In this document: piece by piece, positions 1 to 11,785 of the stretch
How positions within the stretch are numbered: the first letter of the stretch is position 1
Layout: each line of letters starts with the position of its first letter
NCBI GenBank assembly: GCA_030435675.1
Contig: CM059625.1
Coordinates: forward strand, 12,462,001-12,526,000
DNA: 64,000 bases
Source of the DNA: Steinernema hermaphroditum
Taxonomy: Eukaryota; Nematoda; Chromadorea; Rhabditida; Steinernematidae
Reading direction: 5' to 3'
Program-made: the position numbers and the translations under genes
Notes under the pieces: model-generated
Seen by the model: the letters and a program-made list of their open reading frames with translations, nothing else
What the model was told of the DNA's origin: nothing
The model's database searches: none

Positions 1-426
1 TAAATAATCGTTGAGCTAGTTAGAAAAGACGCCTTTTGGCGGTACGATGAAACGAGCGGTCGATTAAGCGCACCCCTGGAAAAGCGCTTCCCGTGACGCG
101 AGAAGAGGCGCGCTGCGGCCAGACTTGTCCTACGGTACTCTCAACGAGGGACGAGGGACGATTGAGTGCGGGAGGAAGAGGAGCGAACTGTGCGCTGTGC
201 ACAAAGAATGCGGGTCGCCGACAAAGGCTGAATCACGAGAAGAACGCCTTAGATAAAATAATTCAGTTTCAATAGAGGCAGTCTTTTTGCAGTAGGAACT
301 GTCGGCTACGAAAGAGGAAGCGCAGGTTAACAGCTGTGCGGCACACAAACGGAGCAAACAAGCTAACTGTAACACATGTTCCACACCTGAGCTGATCGAC
401 TCTCGATTACGCGATGTTTGACTTAC
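1..426 (-). other. lag-1 intron running off the left edge
   Basis: The third lag-1 exon ends with a good GTAAGT donor (read on minus) at 426-421. No following exon is visible down to position 1. The expected next coding block of the CSL family begins with two Phe and a Cys-Pro run and is not present on the minus strand here, so it must lie outside the window. Nothing else is supported in this stretch. Confidence 0.6.
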
Positions 427-1381
427 CGTTTCTCGTTGCCGTATGACTTTTGGGCGACCTTTGCATGAAAGATCGTGACTGTGCAGTCGAACTTAGAAGG
501 GTTCGCTAAGTATTCTTGCATCCGTTCCCTATAAACAAACAATAAAAGTCAGAAATGAAGCACTACCGTACCTCGTAAGGGCGGAAGGATCGGGAATAAC
601 CATTTGCATCGCCTGCGGAACACTACCATATCCATTTGAAACGGAGAAAGGATCGAATTGCAGTTGGCTAAAAGCGGCTGCCGATGTCGAAGAAGAGGAG
701 GGAGGCGCGCAGAAAGAATCTATAAAAGGCGAATTGAAAAACAGCAGCAATTCGGCAATTATTAGTACCAATATTCATCATTGGGTGCGAATGAGGAGAA
801 TAGAAAAAAGGAGGATGTTGCGATGGTGTGTGCGAATTTACAAAATGAGATGCCGCTTGGACCTGCGGCGAAAGAGATAGAGGCCCTGGAGGCACGTGAG
901 CTCCACTGAAAGGAGACGAATTTGCTGCGCTCCATAAGGCGTTCTGCTGCATGTACTGATGAGGATTCTGGAGGAGCTGCTGAGCTTGATGGTAGTTGTA
1001 GGGATAAGCCGGACTTTCCCCCGGTGAGGACGGCATTTCGTATTTGAGAAACTTTGGAGGGTCGGAACCATTATAAGTTGCGCTGGGTAATGCCGCCTTC
1101 GGTTCATTTTCCGTAACGGGAGAAGGCTGGTTCTGCGGAGCTGCACTGCTGCCAAAGGGGTACGGTGGGTTGTAACCGGCAGTGGCGTTTGCTGCCACCG
1201 AAGGATAAAAGGAAGAGGTGGAGGAATAGTTGCCGTGGAGGCCGTTGAGGTCTCCGAGGGCCGGAAGAGGCGGAAGATTCGGGGTGGCTCCGCTGCCCGA
1301 GCCGATGGTGCCGCCGACGACCACGGCCACATCAGAGCCTGATGCGGAGCCCATGGGCGGAGGGGACGTGGCGTAATCCAT
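427..1381 (-). CDS. lag-1: LAG-1 / CSL transcription factor, 5' part (partial)
   Basis: DNA-binding effector of Notch signalling (CSL family: RBPJ, Su(H), LAG-1), acting in the nucleus. Three exons are seen on the minus strand: 1381-769, 719-572 and 528-427, with GT..AG introns of 49 and 43 nt and consistent phases. The first two exons encode a low-complexity Ser/Pro/Gly/Gln-rich N terminus, as in nematode LAG-1. The third enters the CSL DNA-binding region: a block reading like [13 protein letters not shown] is followed by [16 protein letters not shown], which is nearly invariant in the family. The rest of the protein is off the left edge. The start at 1381 (MDYATS) is a choice, because the frame stays open upstream to at least 1543 and I see no clear trans-splice acceptor just before it. 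Longer 5' isoforms are possible. Confidence 0.93.
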
Positions 1382-3779
1382 GAAATTCGGAAAAACCGAC
1401 GAGTGTGTGACGGAAATGCCGAAAATCCCAGGGATTCTCCCACCCGAAACAGCAGCCGAGAAGGTACGGGAACTCCGCTGAGATAGATGTTTTCGAGTGA
1501 ATGGTTCCCACGGGTCGACCAGTCCACACGACTTCGTTAGCAAGTTCCTGAGTGGAGAGTGTTGGTCGTAGAGGACGCCAAGAAGTCGGCGTGACTCGTG
1601 AAGATGCTGCTTAGGAAGGGAGGAGTGGGGATGGAGGTGGATACGGTGCCCGCTGGTCGATGAATACTAGTGAGTAGAGTGCTCTACAGCCAGCTAGCTA
1701 TAGATGGCTGTGAGCAGCTTGTCTTTGCCGAATAAGAAATCTTGAAGGGCGGAGTCGAAGGGAGCGTCGAGCCGCGATGATGGTGGCCGTGTTGGCGTCG
1801 TAGCGCGCCCCTGAGTGGTGCTGAGGACCGGGACAGCCGGAAGGGACTCGCGCAGCGTGTGCTGCTGTCTATTTGTGCTGACAGCGTTTGTCCAAATCCA
1901 CTTCTCCGACGCACAGATGACAATTTTCACACGGTTTAAGATCCCCTTAACGTGTCGTCTGTAGAGTAGTGCGCGCGCAAACTCTCGCCTACCTACTTAT
2001 TGATGAGCTCTGTCGGCGGATTCGCCGGGTTCTACTGCTTGAGCCAAAGCCAGCGGTCACTCAGTTTAAGAGGCGGCAAATTATGAATTGAGGTATGGTA
2101 GCAGCGGGGAAAAAGCGCAGAACTCTTTTTGCATAAAGAGGCCAAAAGGCTTAATAATTCACCGAAGAGGAGACAACAGGAACGATTCGATTGAGTTTGC
2201 TTGAACGATCAGAGGAGCAGGGCCGCAACGTTGCATGACGAGAGAGACGATTGAAACAACAATATCTCCCTGTGAGGGTGAACAAGACGGGAGAGAGAAG
2301 GAGCAGCACCTCAAAGGGCGCACCAAAGTGAAAGCACCGTTCGCAAAATGGTTAAATTGGGGAATTCGCAATTGGAGGATATGGAACGAGACTGGCAATT
2401 AGTAGTACATTACAGACACTGAGCCATAACCGTCTCATTGATGTTGCTCTTTTCTGCGGCGCTTGCTACTGCTGGCCTTATCTGCATGCTTATCGAAGAA
2501 ACAGTTTGAGTCCAGCTGACGCTAGCTGCGTGTGCCACTAACTGGGCCAACCATTTCGACGATCGTCACAAAACAAAGCTTACGTAACATGCGCTCCATC
2601 AACGGCTTAGTGTGGGAGGGGATAAGTACTAAGTAGGTCGCAATATGGCTCACTCGGTGACCTCAGTTGCCCTCTTCGCCTCTTTAAGTGAGTGTCATCC
2701 ATTAGCGCGAACAATGTTTTCTCCCGATCGTCTCGTTTGCATCACCGTTGCTTGTAGTGCGGCGCTTTGCATTGCCATCAGATAAAGCCCACTGTTGCGT
2801 TTTATCTCGCCTTTCGGTATCGTTCACGCTACTTCCTTCTCGCTCTTTTTCAGCTACGTCGTGCTCTCTCGCATGCGTTTCTTTATCAAGTTGTGATTCT
2901 TTTCTGGATGACGGCGACACGTCCGCGCGGCGACGCGCGCGACCATTGAAACGAAGTAAGTGATTGGCGGTGTTGAGGGAGCGAAGATATACGGTAGCGC
3001 CACGCCCCTTCGGCCGCAGTGGTTGCCGCTAATAATTGATTAAGTGCACGTTGCGTAATTAAGAAATAGGGATATCGAGGGTAGGCAACAAGAAACAGTT
3101 TAGGGGTGCATTTGTCGGGGACAATCCAATATTCAAATGCCGCAAGTGACATATGAGTGGTGGAGGAAGTAGTATCAGAGAACATCAAAAGTCAAGCGGT
3201 GTATCCAATTACACGGTGCATCCAAATTCCACGCATACGACCGAAGCGAGAAGTAGCTTCTGCCAGCACAACGCCTTTCACATCGACTAATTACGCTAAA
3301 CCAAAAACAGTGCAAAATCACATGATGAGTCAAACGCATGGCCAGCCCGCAAAGCAACATTTCTGATCGGGAGCGCCGAAGAGGGGCGTTGTACAGCCAA
3401 ATCAAAAAAACTTCTTACTTCGCACGAGAGTCGCTTTTCCAACGGGGTGAGGACGGCTCCAGTAGATACACGAATGGAAATGGTCCGGCACGGCTTACCC
3501 TACCCAGCCCCCTTCCCTCACATAATTGTGGGAATGAGAAAATTCACATCCGTGGGGCAGAATGGCCGACAACTAAATTTGCCATGCGCAGCCGAATTAT
3601 CTGTCTCTACCAAAATACTGTTTAACCATTGTGTGCTTTAGTGATTTCGAAGGTTGTATTCGATAACAGCCATATGTATGAAAGAGGCAATCACGTTTTC
3701 CTCAATCCACACCGTCACAACAATTCCTCCTGTTTTCTCAGATGTCTATTGTTTAATTGAATTAATAAAGAAAACGTAC
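1382..3779. other. Upstream region of lag-1, no firm gene
   Basis: Open frames overlap on both strands (for example a minus frame at 1694-1930 ending in a protein-like tail and stop), but none has a recognisable domain. It may contain lag-1 5' UTR exons. One CSL-type heptamer (TTCCCAC) lies at 1505-1511 and another (GTGGGAA) at 3528-3534. Confidence 0.4.
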
Positions 3780-4550
3780 CAGAAGTCGACGTTGACGGGT
3801 CTACGGACTCCCTTGGATGTCGGCTTCTTTTTGTTGCAGAGTCGTCTGAATTATGATCTGGTGATGCGGATCCTCGCTTTTTACCCATGCCAGCAGATTC
3901 AATGGAGGCTGCGATAGAAGAAGCGACAGGTAATGGGAGCGAAGTAGACGTGTTCGTTATTCTTCGCAGCGATTCTTGGGTCAGAATACTGGCAGGGAGC
4001 AGCTTAACGGGTTCAAGATGAGGTTTTATACGCACGATTGTAGAAACAATTTTTCACGACAGTTCCTCGCATCATTATTGCTAAATAAGCATCACAAAAG
4101 AGCCTATATGTCAGTTTTGTCATCGTAGATACTTCAGCTCTTGCACTGGAGAAGCCCAACATCGTGCGACAGTACGTATTATGATTTTTCTTCCATGATT
4201 AGTACTGTTAAAGGTGGCTATAATTTGCAAGAGAAATGTCCGACAGCAGGTCTACTAACCATGACATAAACTTTGCTGGCATTGCACATTTTAGTAGGTG
4301 CGAAAAGCGGCACATCTGCGCATTGCCAACACAATGAATACTTTTACACGCGTTATCTATTGAAGCTGCACAAATTCAGTTTTTTGAAGAACTAAAAACC
4401 AACCTGTTGCATAAGTGTTGCGGCGGCAGTTTGCTGCAGAAGTTGATTGGTTGTCATCGTAGGCCAGATCATTGCTTGCTTCGCTAGTAACTCGACAATT
4501 GCTTCTGGTAGTCCCTTCGACGCGTCCAAAGGATTTTGATGTATGGGAAC
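3780..4550 (-). CDS. Two exons of an unassigned minus-strand gene (partial)
   Basis: Two exons join cleanly. Exon 4550-4404 (147 nt, 49 codons) follows a TTATAG acceptor and ends CAG before GTTGGT. Exon 4002-3780 follows GTTAAG and ends before GTACGT in phase 1. The first encodes a hydrophobic/Gln-rich helix-like segment (PEAIVELLAKQA, then TTNQLLQQTAAATLMQQ). The second is Ser/Thr-rich with a Lys/Arg-rich patch (MGKKRG, KRSRHP) resembling a nuclear localisation signal. I recognise no family. Neither the start codon nor the remaining exons could be placed. It could be a separate nuclear protein or a far 5' part of lag-1, since strand and direction agree. Composition and splice phases, not homology, support coding. 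Confidence 0.4.
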
Positions 4551-5092
4551 CTATAACCATTTTCGATTTACAGTGAGCCGAAAGGGTGATTTAAAGGTAA
4601 ACGATCGCTTTAATCAAAGCGCTTGGATGAGTGGCGAGCAATAAGCAATGAGACAGTTGCGCAATTGGCGCTACCATGGGCATTGACAATGCTCTTATGA
4701 TCGCGATCCTCTTACAATTTATGCAACATGGTCACAAAACAGTGCTGAGACGACTTAAAGAGAGTGTAATTTCTCTCTTTGTTTAAGAAAGCACGCTATA
4801 ATGAAGCTGATTGTTACTTGAACGTTTTCGGACTCTTCAAGATCAGTTTTTTCCGAGAGCGATGATGTTCTTCGAGACGAAAAAGTAAATTCTCGTTATT
4901 TTGTGAATCTTGCTATATTGTGAACGTGCTATAAGGCGGAGAAGTATTGCACCGTAGTCGCTGGCCTTATTCTTTATTCGGTGGAGCATTGGAACTACTG
5001 AGCGTGAACATCGAATTTGAAGGGACTATAGGTGGCGCAATGGATTTGAGCGACGGTGAAGAGCTTCCCTGCGAAACGTTGGGGTTGTTGAG

Positions 5093-5136
5093 ACATTTGA
5101 GTCCCGGCACATGAGTCCCGGACATTTGAGTCCCGG
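5093..5136. repeat. Three short tandem copies of a GAGTCCCGG unit
   Basis: Three near-identical units of 13-15 bp sharing GAGTCCCGG lie in a row (about 5093-5107, 5109-5121 and 5122-5136). The last copy runs into the left arm of the inverted repeat at 5121-5157. Confidence 0.7.
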
Positions 5137-5284
5137 ACACAGAGCTCCGACGAAACGGCAACATTTGCAAACGACAGAAACGTCAGACGTGAATTATAAC
5201 GCATCAAATTGGTGAGCAAATACTCAAGATGCTAACTCAAACTCAAGCGTTTCGTCGGAGCTCTGTGTCCGGGACTCAAATGTC
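5121..5284. repeat. Perfect 37-bp inverted repeat with 90-nt loop
   Basis: Positions 5121-5157 are the exact reverse complement of 5248-5284, with 90 nt between the arms. The arms contain the palindrome-like core CGGAGCTC. An RNA across it would fold into a long hairpin. It may be a remnant of a small inverted-repeat element (MITE-like) or a recent local inversion-duplication. No target-site duplication was identified. Confidence 0.85.
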
Positions 5285-7084
5285 CAGGGATAAACTGTAT
5301 GAGCAAAAGCATTGGGCTTGTTTTCTCAGAGCAAAGACTTTTGATAATCGCAGTTGCGAGTGTCGCACTGAATGCAAAAATCAATATTACTCTTGTATTT
5401 TTTGTGTTTCAGTATCAAACATCGTTATAATATGCATATATGTGCCTTTTTGCACGAGAAGCTGTACTTCAACTGTTGATTACCATTTTTAATGACTTCT
5501 CTAAGCTAAGTTGAATGATGTTTCCATTACATTCCTACAATGTGCTTAACTAGGTAATACATTGCCTTTTTTCGTACATTACAAAGGAACGAATAAAACA
5601 GTACCGTATTCTTGCTTATGTTGTATAAAACTGCACCAGGTGTTCTTTTAAGAGTTAACTTTTCGTACAGATCAACGTTTCTCCTCAATTATGTACATTG
5701 CGCTATGCAAGAAAAAATAGGCATAATCAGGAGCGAGGTTCCGATATATGCGACCTGTTTGCGTTCGCTCATTGTGTCTTAAGGTATAGGGTAATTTGCA
5801 TTCTTGTCTCTGTATCGTGAAGATTGAAAAATGTTACGATTGTTCGGTTTTCGCACAGGAATTGATTTAAAACCGCGGGATTAGACAATGCAGTGAAAGC
5901 CGTCAGCGGCAAACACACCGTTTTTAAACATTCTTCGTACAAGCTTCCTTCGAAAGTGCCTTCTTCTATAAAATGGAAGGAAGTTAAAGCGTAATTCATT
6001 CACTACGAGCGACGTCGAAGCCGTTTTTTGCATCCTTACGGTCAATGACCGAGCGTGAATCTGTGATTGATGATCAGCTGAGTAGTCTGTATTTGGAAAA
6101 GGAAACAAAAAGAAGCTCAAATTTCCCTCCAACTGCTCGCCTGTCGAAGAATTTTCGACTGAAAATGTGCTGAACGATTGCGAAATGAAACACTTTAGAG
6201 AAAACGCCGCCCAAACTCTACGAGATCGTCACACCAAGGTGATTTATCAGTCTACTTGAGTGCTTTCCAACTACTTTCGATCGGACGATAGGGTTTGAAG
6301 AATTGGACTGAGAGTTTGCAGTGTAGGAGAATGAAAACGTGCAAGAATCAATATGTAGTTATTAATTAAACTAAAAGCTTCGAAGGGTTATAGTGGTTAG
6401 GGGGCGCATTTTGTGATCATCGGATTGGAATAATTCGCAGAATTTATGCCAAATCTGTTCCAATTATGCATATTTACATGATTGAGTTAGTTAAGAAGCA
6501 ACATAGAGATTTGGCTCTCAGAACGCGGAAAATTTTGCATTTCTGGGATTTTGGGAATGCTTAATTGACGAGGATATGAAATCTGTCTCTCTTCCATAAC
6601 GCTAATCGTCAAGTGAATTCGCCAATTTCATCGGCGGATGTTGCTCAAATAGAAAAGCGTGCGCCCACGTGTCCGAACAGGAGACCACCCTAGTCGAAAA
6701 GGCGAACACGCGGTCACGTATTGTCATCCCACTTACCTCATCCGGTTCTGTTTTTATTGTGTTCATCATAAGCCAAATCCGAGGAGTGAGGTCTGCTGTT
6801 CTATTGCTCGGGACAGCACGACAGCTCTGAAAGTATGCGATGGGGAGAAGAAGAGACGATTGAAAACGCGAAGACGATAATGACTGTAGAAATGTGATTA
6901 ACGGAAGTCAGTTCACCTCAATTTTGCATACGTGTGGCAGTAATAAAGGCACTGGAAAAAAGCAAAAATGGCCGCGTGAGAGGAAGCGGGGCGCTCTGGT
7001 GGCCTGGCTCAAAAACGCTGTTGGCGTCCGATCAAAAAGACGAGTTATTATCCAAAATACGTCCCGCCTTAAAATCGACGAACT

Positions 7085-8525
7085 TTCCCACGGCACTTTG
7101 CGATATAATAACAAAGTGGATGTGATTCCCGTCCCACGGAAATGAAAACCCTACTTCAACGAAATTACAAAAGAACAATTTTGAATTGATAGAGCACACA
7201 TCGGTGTCTGCCATTTCATAAAGCGGCTGACATTCGTCACTGCTGTTATCAGCACAGGGGACCCTGGAAATTCCCATCGGTGAGAAGTTCACACGCTTCC
7301 GAATGATCAGAAGAGTCACCCCGTTCACATTCTTAAACGACGCTGGAACGCATCTTCCGACAACAATCTGCTGCTCCTTCCAAACACGACTGTTGCACGA
7401 AAAACGGATTACGGTGCTCACAGTGAGCACTAAAAAGATTAAAGTTCAGCCGGAACGCGGAGACGAAAACGGGGAAAGTCATAAATACGAGTATTTTGGA
7501 AGTTGTTAAAGCGCCAGTTTTGAGAGGACACAACACGTGCTCCGTCGGACCAGTCTAGTCAGACGGAAAAGAGGACCATTGATCGACGGCTGCGAAGGGC
7601 GTACAATGAATGACGAAGAAAAGAAGTTCAAACTGTTACATGAGCCAAGTGTTTTCGGCGAATAAGCGAAACGATGGACATGATGACCCACTTTGGCTGA
7701 AGCCGACGGACATGTAGCGGAAGGAGAGGAATGTAGAGCGCCAAGAATCACGGTGTGTCCATGTACCCAAATAAAATTCTCGCCCCACGGGTAAACAAAG
7801 ATGGTACAACACAAGGACGAGCAGATCGCGTGCGCACGACAATGCGGCAGCAGAAAAGGGGGGAGGAGGGGTGAGCGATGCATCGCCGCGATGGGAAGAG
7901 GGCGCAGAAAGACGACACACAAATCGACAGAGAACTGTGGGAAAACCGCAGAGCAGCACGGCAGCGTGGGAATCGTTGGTGGACGGCGACTTATTATCAG
8001 ATGGGTGGGCGCGCCGTCCAAAAAGTAGCATGTGTGTGGTACCGCGCGTGCACAACGTCTGAGTGGCTGCTCTTCCAAAGCAAAAAGCGCAACGAGTCGC
8101 CACCTCCTTCGACCGTCCCATCATGGTCAAAGCAATTATCCCACAATACCTCCTTTTTGCTATTTCTCTGCGAACGACTTAATCCCAATCCATTTATCCA
8201 TTGATTACCCAGTGAGAACGAAGCGATTTCAAGCGGGATAATGCGTCGACTTGTTTACGTGAATCGCTCGGCTTCCTCCATTCTGTACACATGCATTCAG
8301 TGAGGAATTCGGATTAAAGGCTGTGGCATTTATTCATTAAATGACTGCTAAATGCCACCATGAAACAAAGTCCTGTCATCAAGCGACTATCATTTCTGAC
8401 CAAAAAAGGGCGTCCGATACAAACTGATGAGCTGCAAGGGCTCTTCAGACAGCAAAGAAGGAAAATGAAACCACTACGGTCACAAAGAGAAAGGCACTAT
8501 TGTGAGAGAATGGTTAGATTCCCAC
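7085..8525. promoter_or_regulatory. Cluster of CSL (LAG-1) heptamer sites
   Basis: The core CSL heptamer RTGGGAA, on either strand, occurs at 7085-7091, 7271-7277, 7937-7943, 7966-7972 and 8519-8525. Further copies lie at 4543-4549, 3528-3534 and 1505-1511. By base composition alone about one per 4 kb is expected, so five in 1.45 kb is more than chance would give. lag-1 is known to regulate itself in C. elegans; that this cluster serves lag-1 here is inference. Confidence 0.3.
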
Positions 8526-8631
8526 ACATCTCTTTAGCGCTTCTCCACAGTCACAGCGCTCCTATAATGGCTCCCTTGCGCATGTACGAACGTAGTTAGC
8601 GAGCAAAGACATTAATTTTATCGCTGGCACA

Positions 8632-9107
8632 TTAACGAATTAGCAAAAGACCACCCAATCGCTCTCTTCGCCACAGTTCAACATACTGCCAAATAGAGGA
8701 GGTGGACCTTACCCATCTTATTCGTATTTGCATCGGATTACAATCAAGAAGCGATAAGTACTCAATATCAATCTTGCGAGAATGGACATTTTCAGTGATA
8801 CCGTTAGGCATTTCATCATTAACGTTCAATTTTAATGCCACAATCAAGAGAATAACCTGACATGCGATCATTCTCAAATATGAGCAAAAACTGAAACTTA
8901 AGGTGGAAACCCACTTTGTGCACTTTGTATGGGCATCGTCGAATACAATTGCTAAAATAATCCCAAAACTGACGTTTACGAATAGAAATGGCAGGCAAAT
9001 GGCATACATCGAAGCTAGCATCGAAACAAGGTTAGGGCCAAGATGATTCATCCACATAAGCATGAGATCCATCAGTCGCTGGCGAATAATCGATAGACGG
9101 ACAACGC
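8632..9107 (-). CDS. Possible multi-pass membrane protein exon (gustatory-receptor-like?)
   Basis: A 158-codon open minus frame follows an AAGCAG acceptor at 9108-9109 and runs to a TAA near 8632. It has two to three strongly hydrophobic stretches (around LVSMLASMYAICLPFLF, then FGIILAIVF and VILLIVALKL), preceded by a basic helix with IIRQRLMDLMLMW. That arrangement resembles the C-terminal half of nematode gustatory-receptor/LITE-1-type seven-helix proteins, but no diagnostic motif is present. No N-terminal exon was found. It could be a fragment, a pseudogene or a chance frame. Confidence 0.33.
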
Positions 9108-9359
9108 CTGCTTGACAAACTTGTTTGTTCTTTGTGTTTTTCGCAAGAACTGCGAGTTCGAGTGAGTGATAAACCACACAAACTTCCCAATTGGGATGGA
9201 CCGTAGAGGCGGCGCCTTAAGGCGGATCCCTTTAAGACCTAAATGGATGCCAGCAAAAGACGTTTATCCACCCAAACCACGCAAGAGCAGCGGAGCATTC
9301 ATAGAGCATTAATAAATCCATAATACATTCGGCATCGAAAAGTAGTTAGACGCGGATTA

Positions 9360-9955
9360 CTATTCACCGATGTCGCAGCCGAACTTGGAGATGTGAGCAA
9401 CCCGCTTCGCAGGTGTCAGAACGTCATTATGGACATATGAGTCACAGACGTAGCACCACACGGAGAGATCGGCCAGACTGAGTGCCATAGCATGTTCCGT
9501 TTCAAGAAAGTGGTACAGAGCGTGCTCGTTGACATGACGCCCACAGTGAACCTGGAACATATGCAATGAAACGACGAATTCAATACAACTCATGCGATTT
9601 AACATCACTCATGTTAGATATTAGACGTTGGCGTTGATTTACATTCAGAAGTTCTGTAGAAAACTGACCTCGTAACAGCCGAGGCAAATCCAGTTCTCGC
9701 CCACGTTGTCGCATTTTCCACATTTGACACGTGCATCGATTCCCAAGCTCGGCACGTCTTTGACCTAAACAGATTGTTGAGTAAAGGAAATGAACACATA
9801 AGGAAACGTAACAACAATTCCGGTCACCATAATGTGGGCGTACAAACCTGATTGAGATGAGGGCATTCTGGAAGAGGATGAACGGCAAAAAGCGGTTCGA
9901 TGAATCCATTGGATGAAGAAGTAATGCCAGAGCTAGTTCCAGGTTGGTCGGCCAT
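9360..9955 (-). CDS. Stand-alone HDAC6-type ZnF-UBP protein (131 aa)
   Basis: Small ubiquitin-binding protein. The three exons, 9955-9848, 9764-9669 and 9551-9360, are exact multiples of three joined by phase-0 introns of 83 and 117 nt. The product is a short Ser/Gly-rich N terminus (about 25 residues) followed by one ZnF-UBP domain. All twelve zinc ligands are present: C31, H33, C51, C54, C63, C66, C71, H78, H82, H88, C101 and C104. The pocket that grips the free C-terminal Gly-Gly of ubiquitin is kept (W61 in ENWIC, R73 in CGR, W100 and Y102 in WCYVC). Wording such as DLSVWCYVC and KFG near the end is closest to the C-terminal finger of HDAC6 rather than to USP fingers. The protein stops 27 residues after the last ligand. 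No catalytic domain accompanies it, whereas the hda-6 gene at 17.9-24.7 kb lacks this finger. A TTTATAG acceptor about 35 nt before the ATG suggests a trans-splice site. Confidence 0.9.
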
Positions 9956-10542
9956 CAGTGGTTGTTAAATATTGCACCGTTTTGTTGAGGCTATAAATAA
10001 AAAATAGAGACAGTCGTATAAATTGCACCACGGCGAAAACGCAATATGTTCATTTTGCAATATTTATGCATTTTTTGCGATGGCGGAAATAGCGCAAACA
10101 AGCATCAAGAACCAATACACACAACCATTTTGATTCGCTGCACATTCTATTCATGGCGCATCACTTTCGTCGCGATGTCCAGAATTCACTGCTGCTCAAG
10201 ATGCACGTACCGTACCCAGGACAGTGAGGAATCAGGGCACATCGACTATCGCGACGCATGCCTTCACGCTCCCTCAAACAGATCATAATGGAGTCTCCGA
10301 AGGGAGAAACAAAATCAAAAAAGGGGGACGCGCCACTGTGTGTCACCGAGCAAATGAAGTGCGTTGCCGCGACGTGTTTTGCAGCAAACAGGCGATCTTT
10401 AATGTGTGCTGCCGTCATCATATTACCCGTTCACTGTCACCTGCGATAACAAGTGCCGATAACGCCCTTTCGTTCGTTCGCCGCGTTTATTTGGTCTTTT
10501 GTGAGCATCGTACATTGCTTTCGTTTTAGATCGGCTGAATCG
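9956..10542. other. Divergent intergenic region
   Basis: This separates the minus-strand zinc-finger gene from the plus-strand mARC gene and presumably carries both promoters. Overlapping short frames at 10.0-10.5 kb have no recognisable content. The AG of a TTTTAG acceptor at 10528-10529 lies 13 nt before the mARC start and is the probable trans-splice site. Confidence 0.6.
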
Positions 10543-11785
10543 ATGGCTGCAGATTTATTTGGTCGCCGTGATGTGAAACTCGGACTTGCAGTATTGTCAA
10601 GCGCACTAGTTGCTGTTCCCGTTTATCAGTACTTACAACGTCTTTGTTTCGAACGGAAGTATCCATGGGTCCAGATTGGAAAGGTTGAAGAACTCTTTGT
10701 TTATCCCATTAAGTCGTGCAAGGGCAACAAGGTACGTCGACGAATATTTGTTTATAATTACAAGTAAATATAAACATTACTATTTGCAGGTAGATACGTT
10801 GCAGTGTGGGAAACTGGGAGCATCGTGCGGAGAAGATTTTGACCGTTACTTCCTGATCGTCGATGCGGAAACAAATCACTTTCATACTGCTCGGCAGTTT
10901 CCTCAACTTGTGCTTTTGGAGAGTCATGTGGATAAGGACATTTTGAAGATTTCTACTCCTGAGGGAAAGGCAATCGAAGTCGAGCTCTCTCTAGTTACTG
11001 AATTTCCAGTTGTCCGTCCTAGCACGTAAGTGGACCTCCCATTGTGTGTCGCTCATAGATGGTGGTTCTAGACTTCATTTCAAAAAACGCCAGGATGGCT
11101 TGGATTGTGGAGATGATGTTGCAGCATTCTTGACCGAGTATATGGGGTTGCGAGATAAGCCCTGCCGACTTCTGTACTTCCAGGAGGGTTACTATTCTGA
11201 ACGTCGTTGCCAAACTTCCCAGAGTTGGTGGAATAACCCAGTTCCTAAACGAGATGATAAGGCATGTTGTTTTGCGCACACTATCTGGTATATTCGTGAC
11301 TGTTAAGACCGCATTTACCGACTTGGCACCGTATCTGGCTTTTTCATCCGCCTCTGTCGATGATTTGAACAAAGAATTGAAGGCTAACAATCCGGAGAAT
11401 CCTACTATAAGTTCGAGAAACTTTCGACCCAACATAGTTGTTTCTGGTGTGCCTCCTTACGACGAAGACCGTTGGTTAGAATTGCGTATTGGAGAAACAG
11501 AATTTGTCTGTTATAAACCGTGTACCAGGTGAGAATGAGATCTTTAACGCTTTGACGTAGTTTTGTAGGTGTGTTTTAACGACTGTTGATCCTGACACCG
11601 GTAAGAAAAGCCCTGATATCCAACCGTTAAAGCTACTCCGGGAATACCGTCTTGCACCAGAAGGAAAGTTACGACAAGAGTTTAAGCAGAGCCCGATCTT
11701 TGGAGTTAACATGGGTATTTTGAAGTGCGGCAACGTGTCTGTTGGCGACAATGTGTTTGCTCGGTACAAGCCGACTCCTTTTTAA
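10543..11785 (+). CDS. MOSC-domain molybdoenzyme, mARC homologue (350 aa)
   Basis: Homologue of the mitochondrial amidoxime-reducing component, a molybdenum-cofactor enzyme of the outer mitochondrial membrane that reduces N-hydroxylated compounds with cytochrome b5 and its reductase. Exons: 10543-10731, 10790-11025, 11072-11261, 11308-11528 and 11569-11785, total 1053 nt. An N-terminal hydrophobic helix (residues about 10-30) matches the membrane anchor of the family. The MOSC N-terminal beta barrel follows (VEELFVYPIKSCKG). The C-terminal MOSC domain holds the cofactor-binding Cys280 in the RCVLTTVDPDTG block, and the tail (SPIFGVNMGIL, VGDNVFARYKP) is typical. Intron 3 (11262-11307) starts with GC, not GT, and joining there is required for the DLAP and SVDDLN blocks to stay in frame. 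The length equals that of human mARC proteins. Confidence 0.93.

Larger units (their letters stand above)
4551..8631. other. Mostly gene-free region upstream of lag-1
   Basis: Apart from the inverted repeat near 5.2 kb, I find no recognisable gene. A minus frame ending at 4967 (Ser/Pro/Asn-rich, stop TAA) looks protein-like but lacks a domain or a second exon. Frames of up to 190 codons at 7.5-8.1 kb overlap one another on both strands and look like chance openings in GC-rich sequence. CSL-type sites are concentrated in the right half. Confidence 0.4.

Noticed and set aside
7506..8130. Two overlapping minus frames of 190 and 164 codons
   Set aside because: They overlap in different frames, have plus-strand rivals, and show no recognisable sequence.
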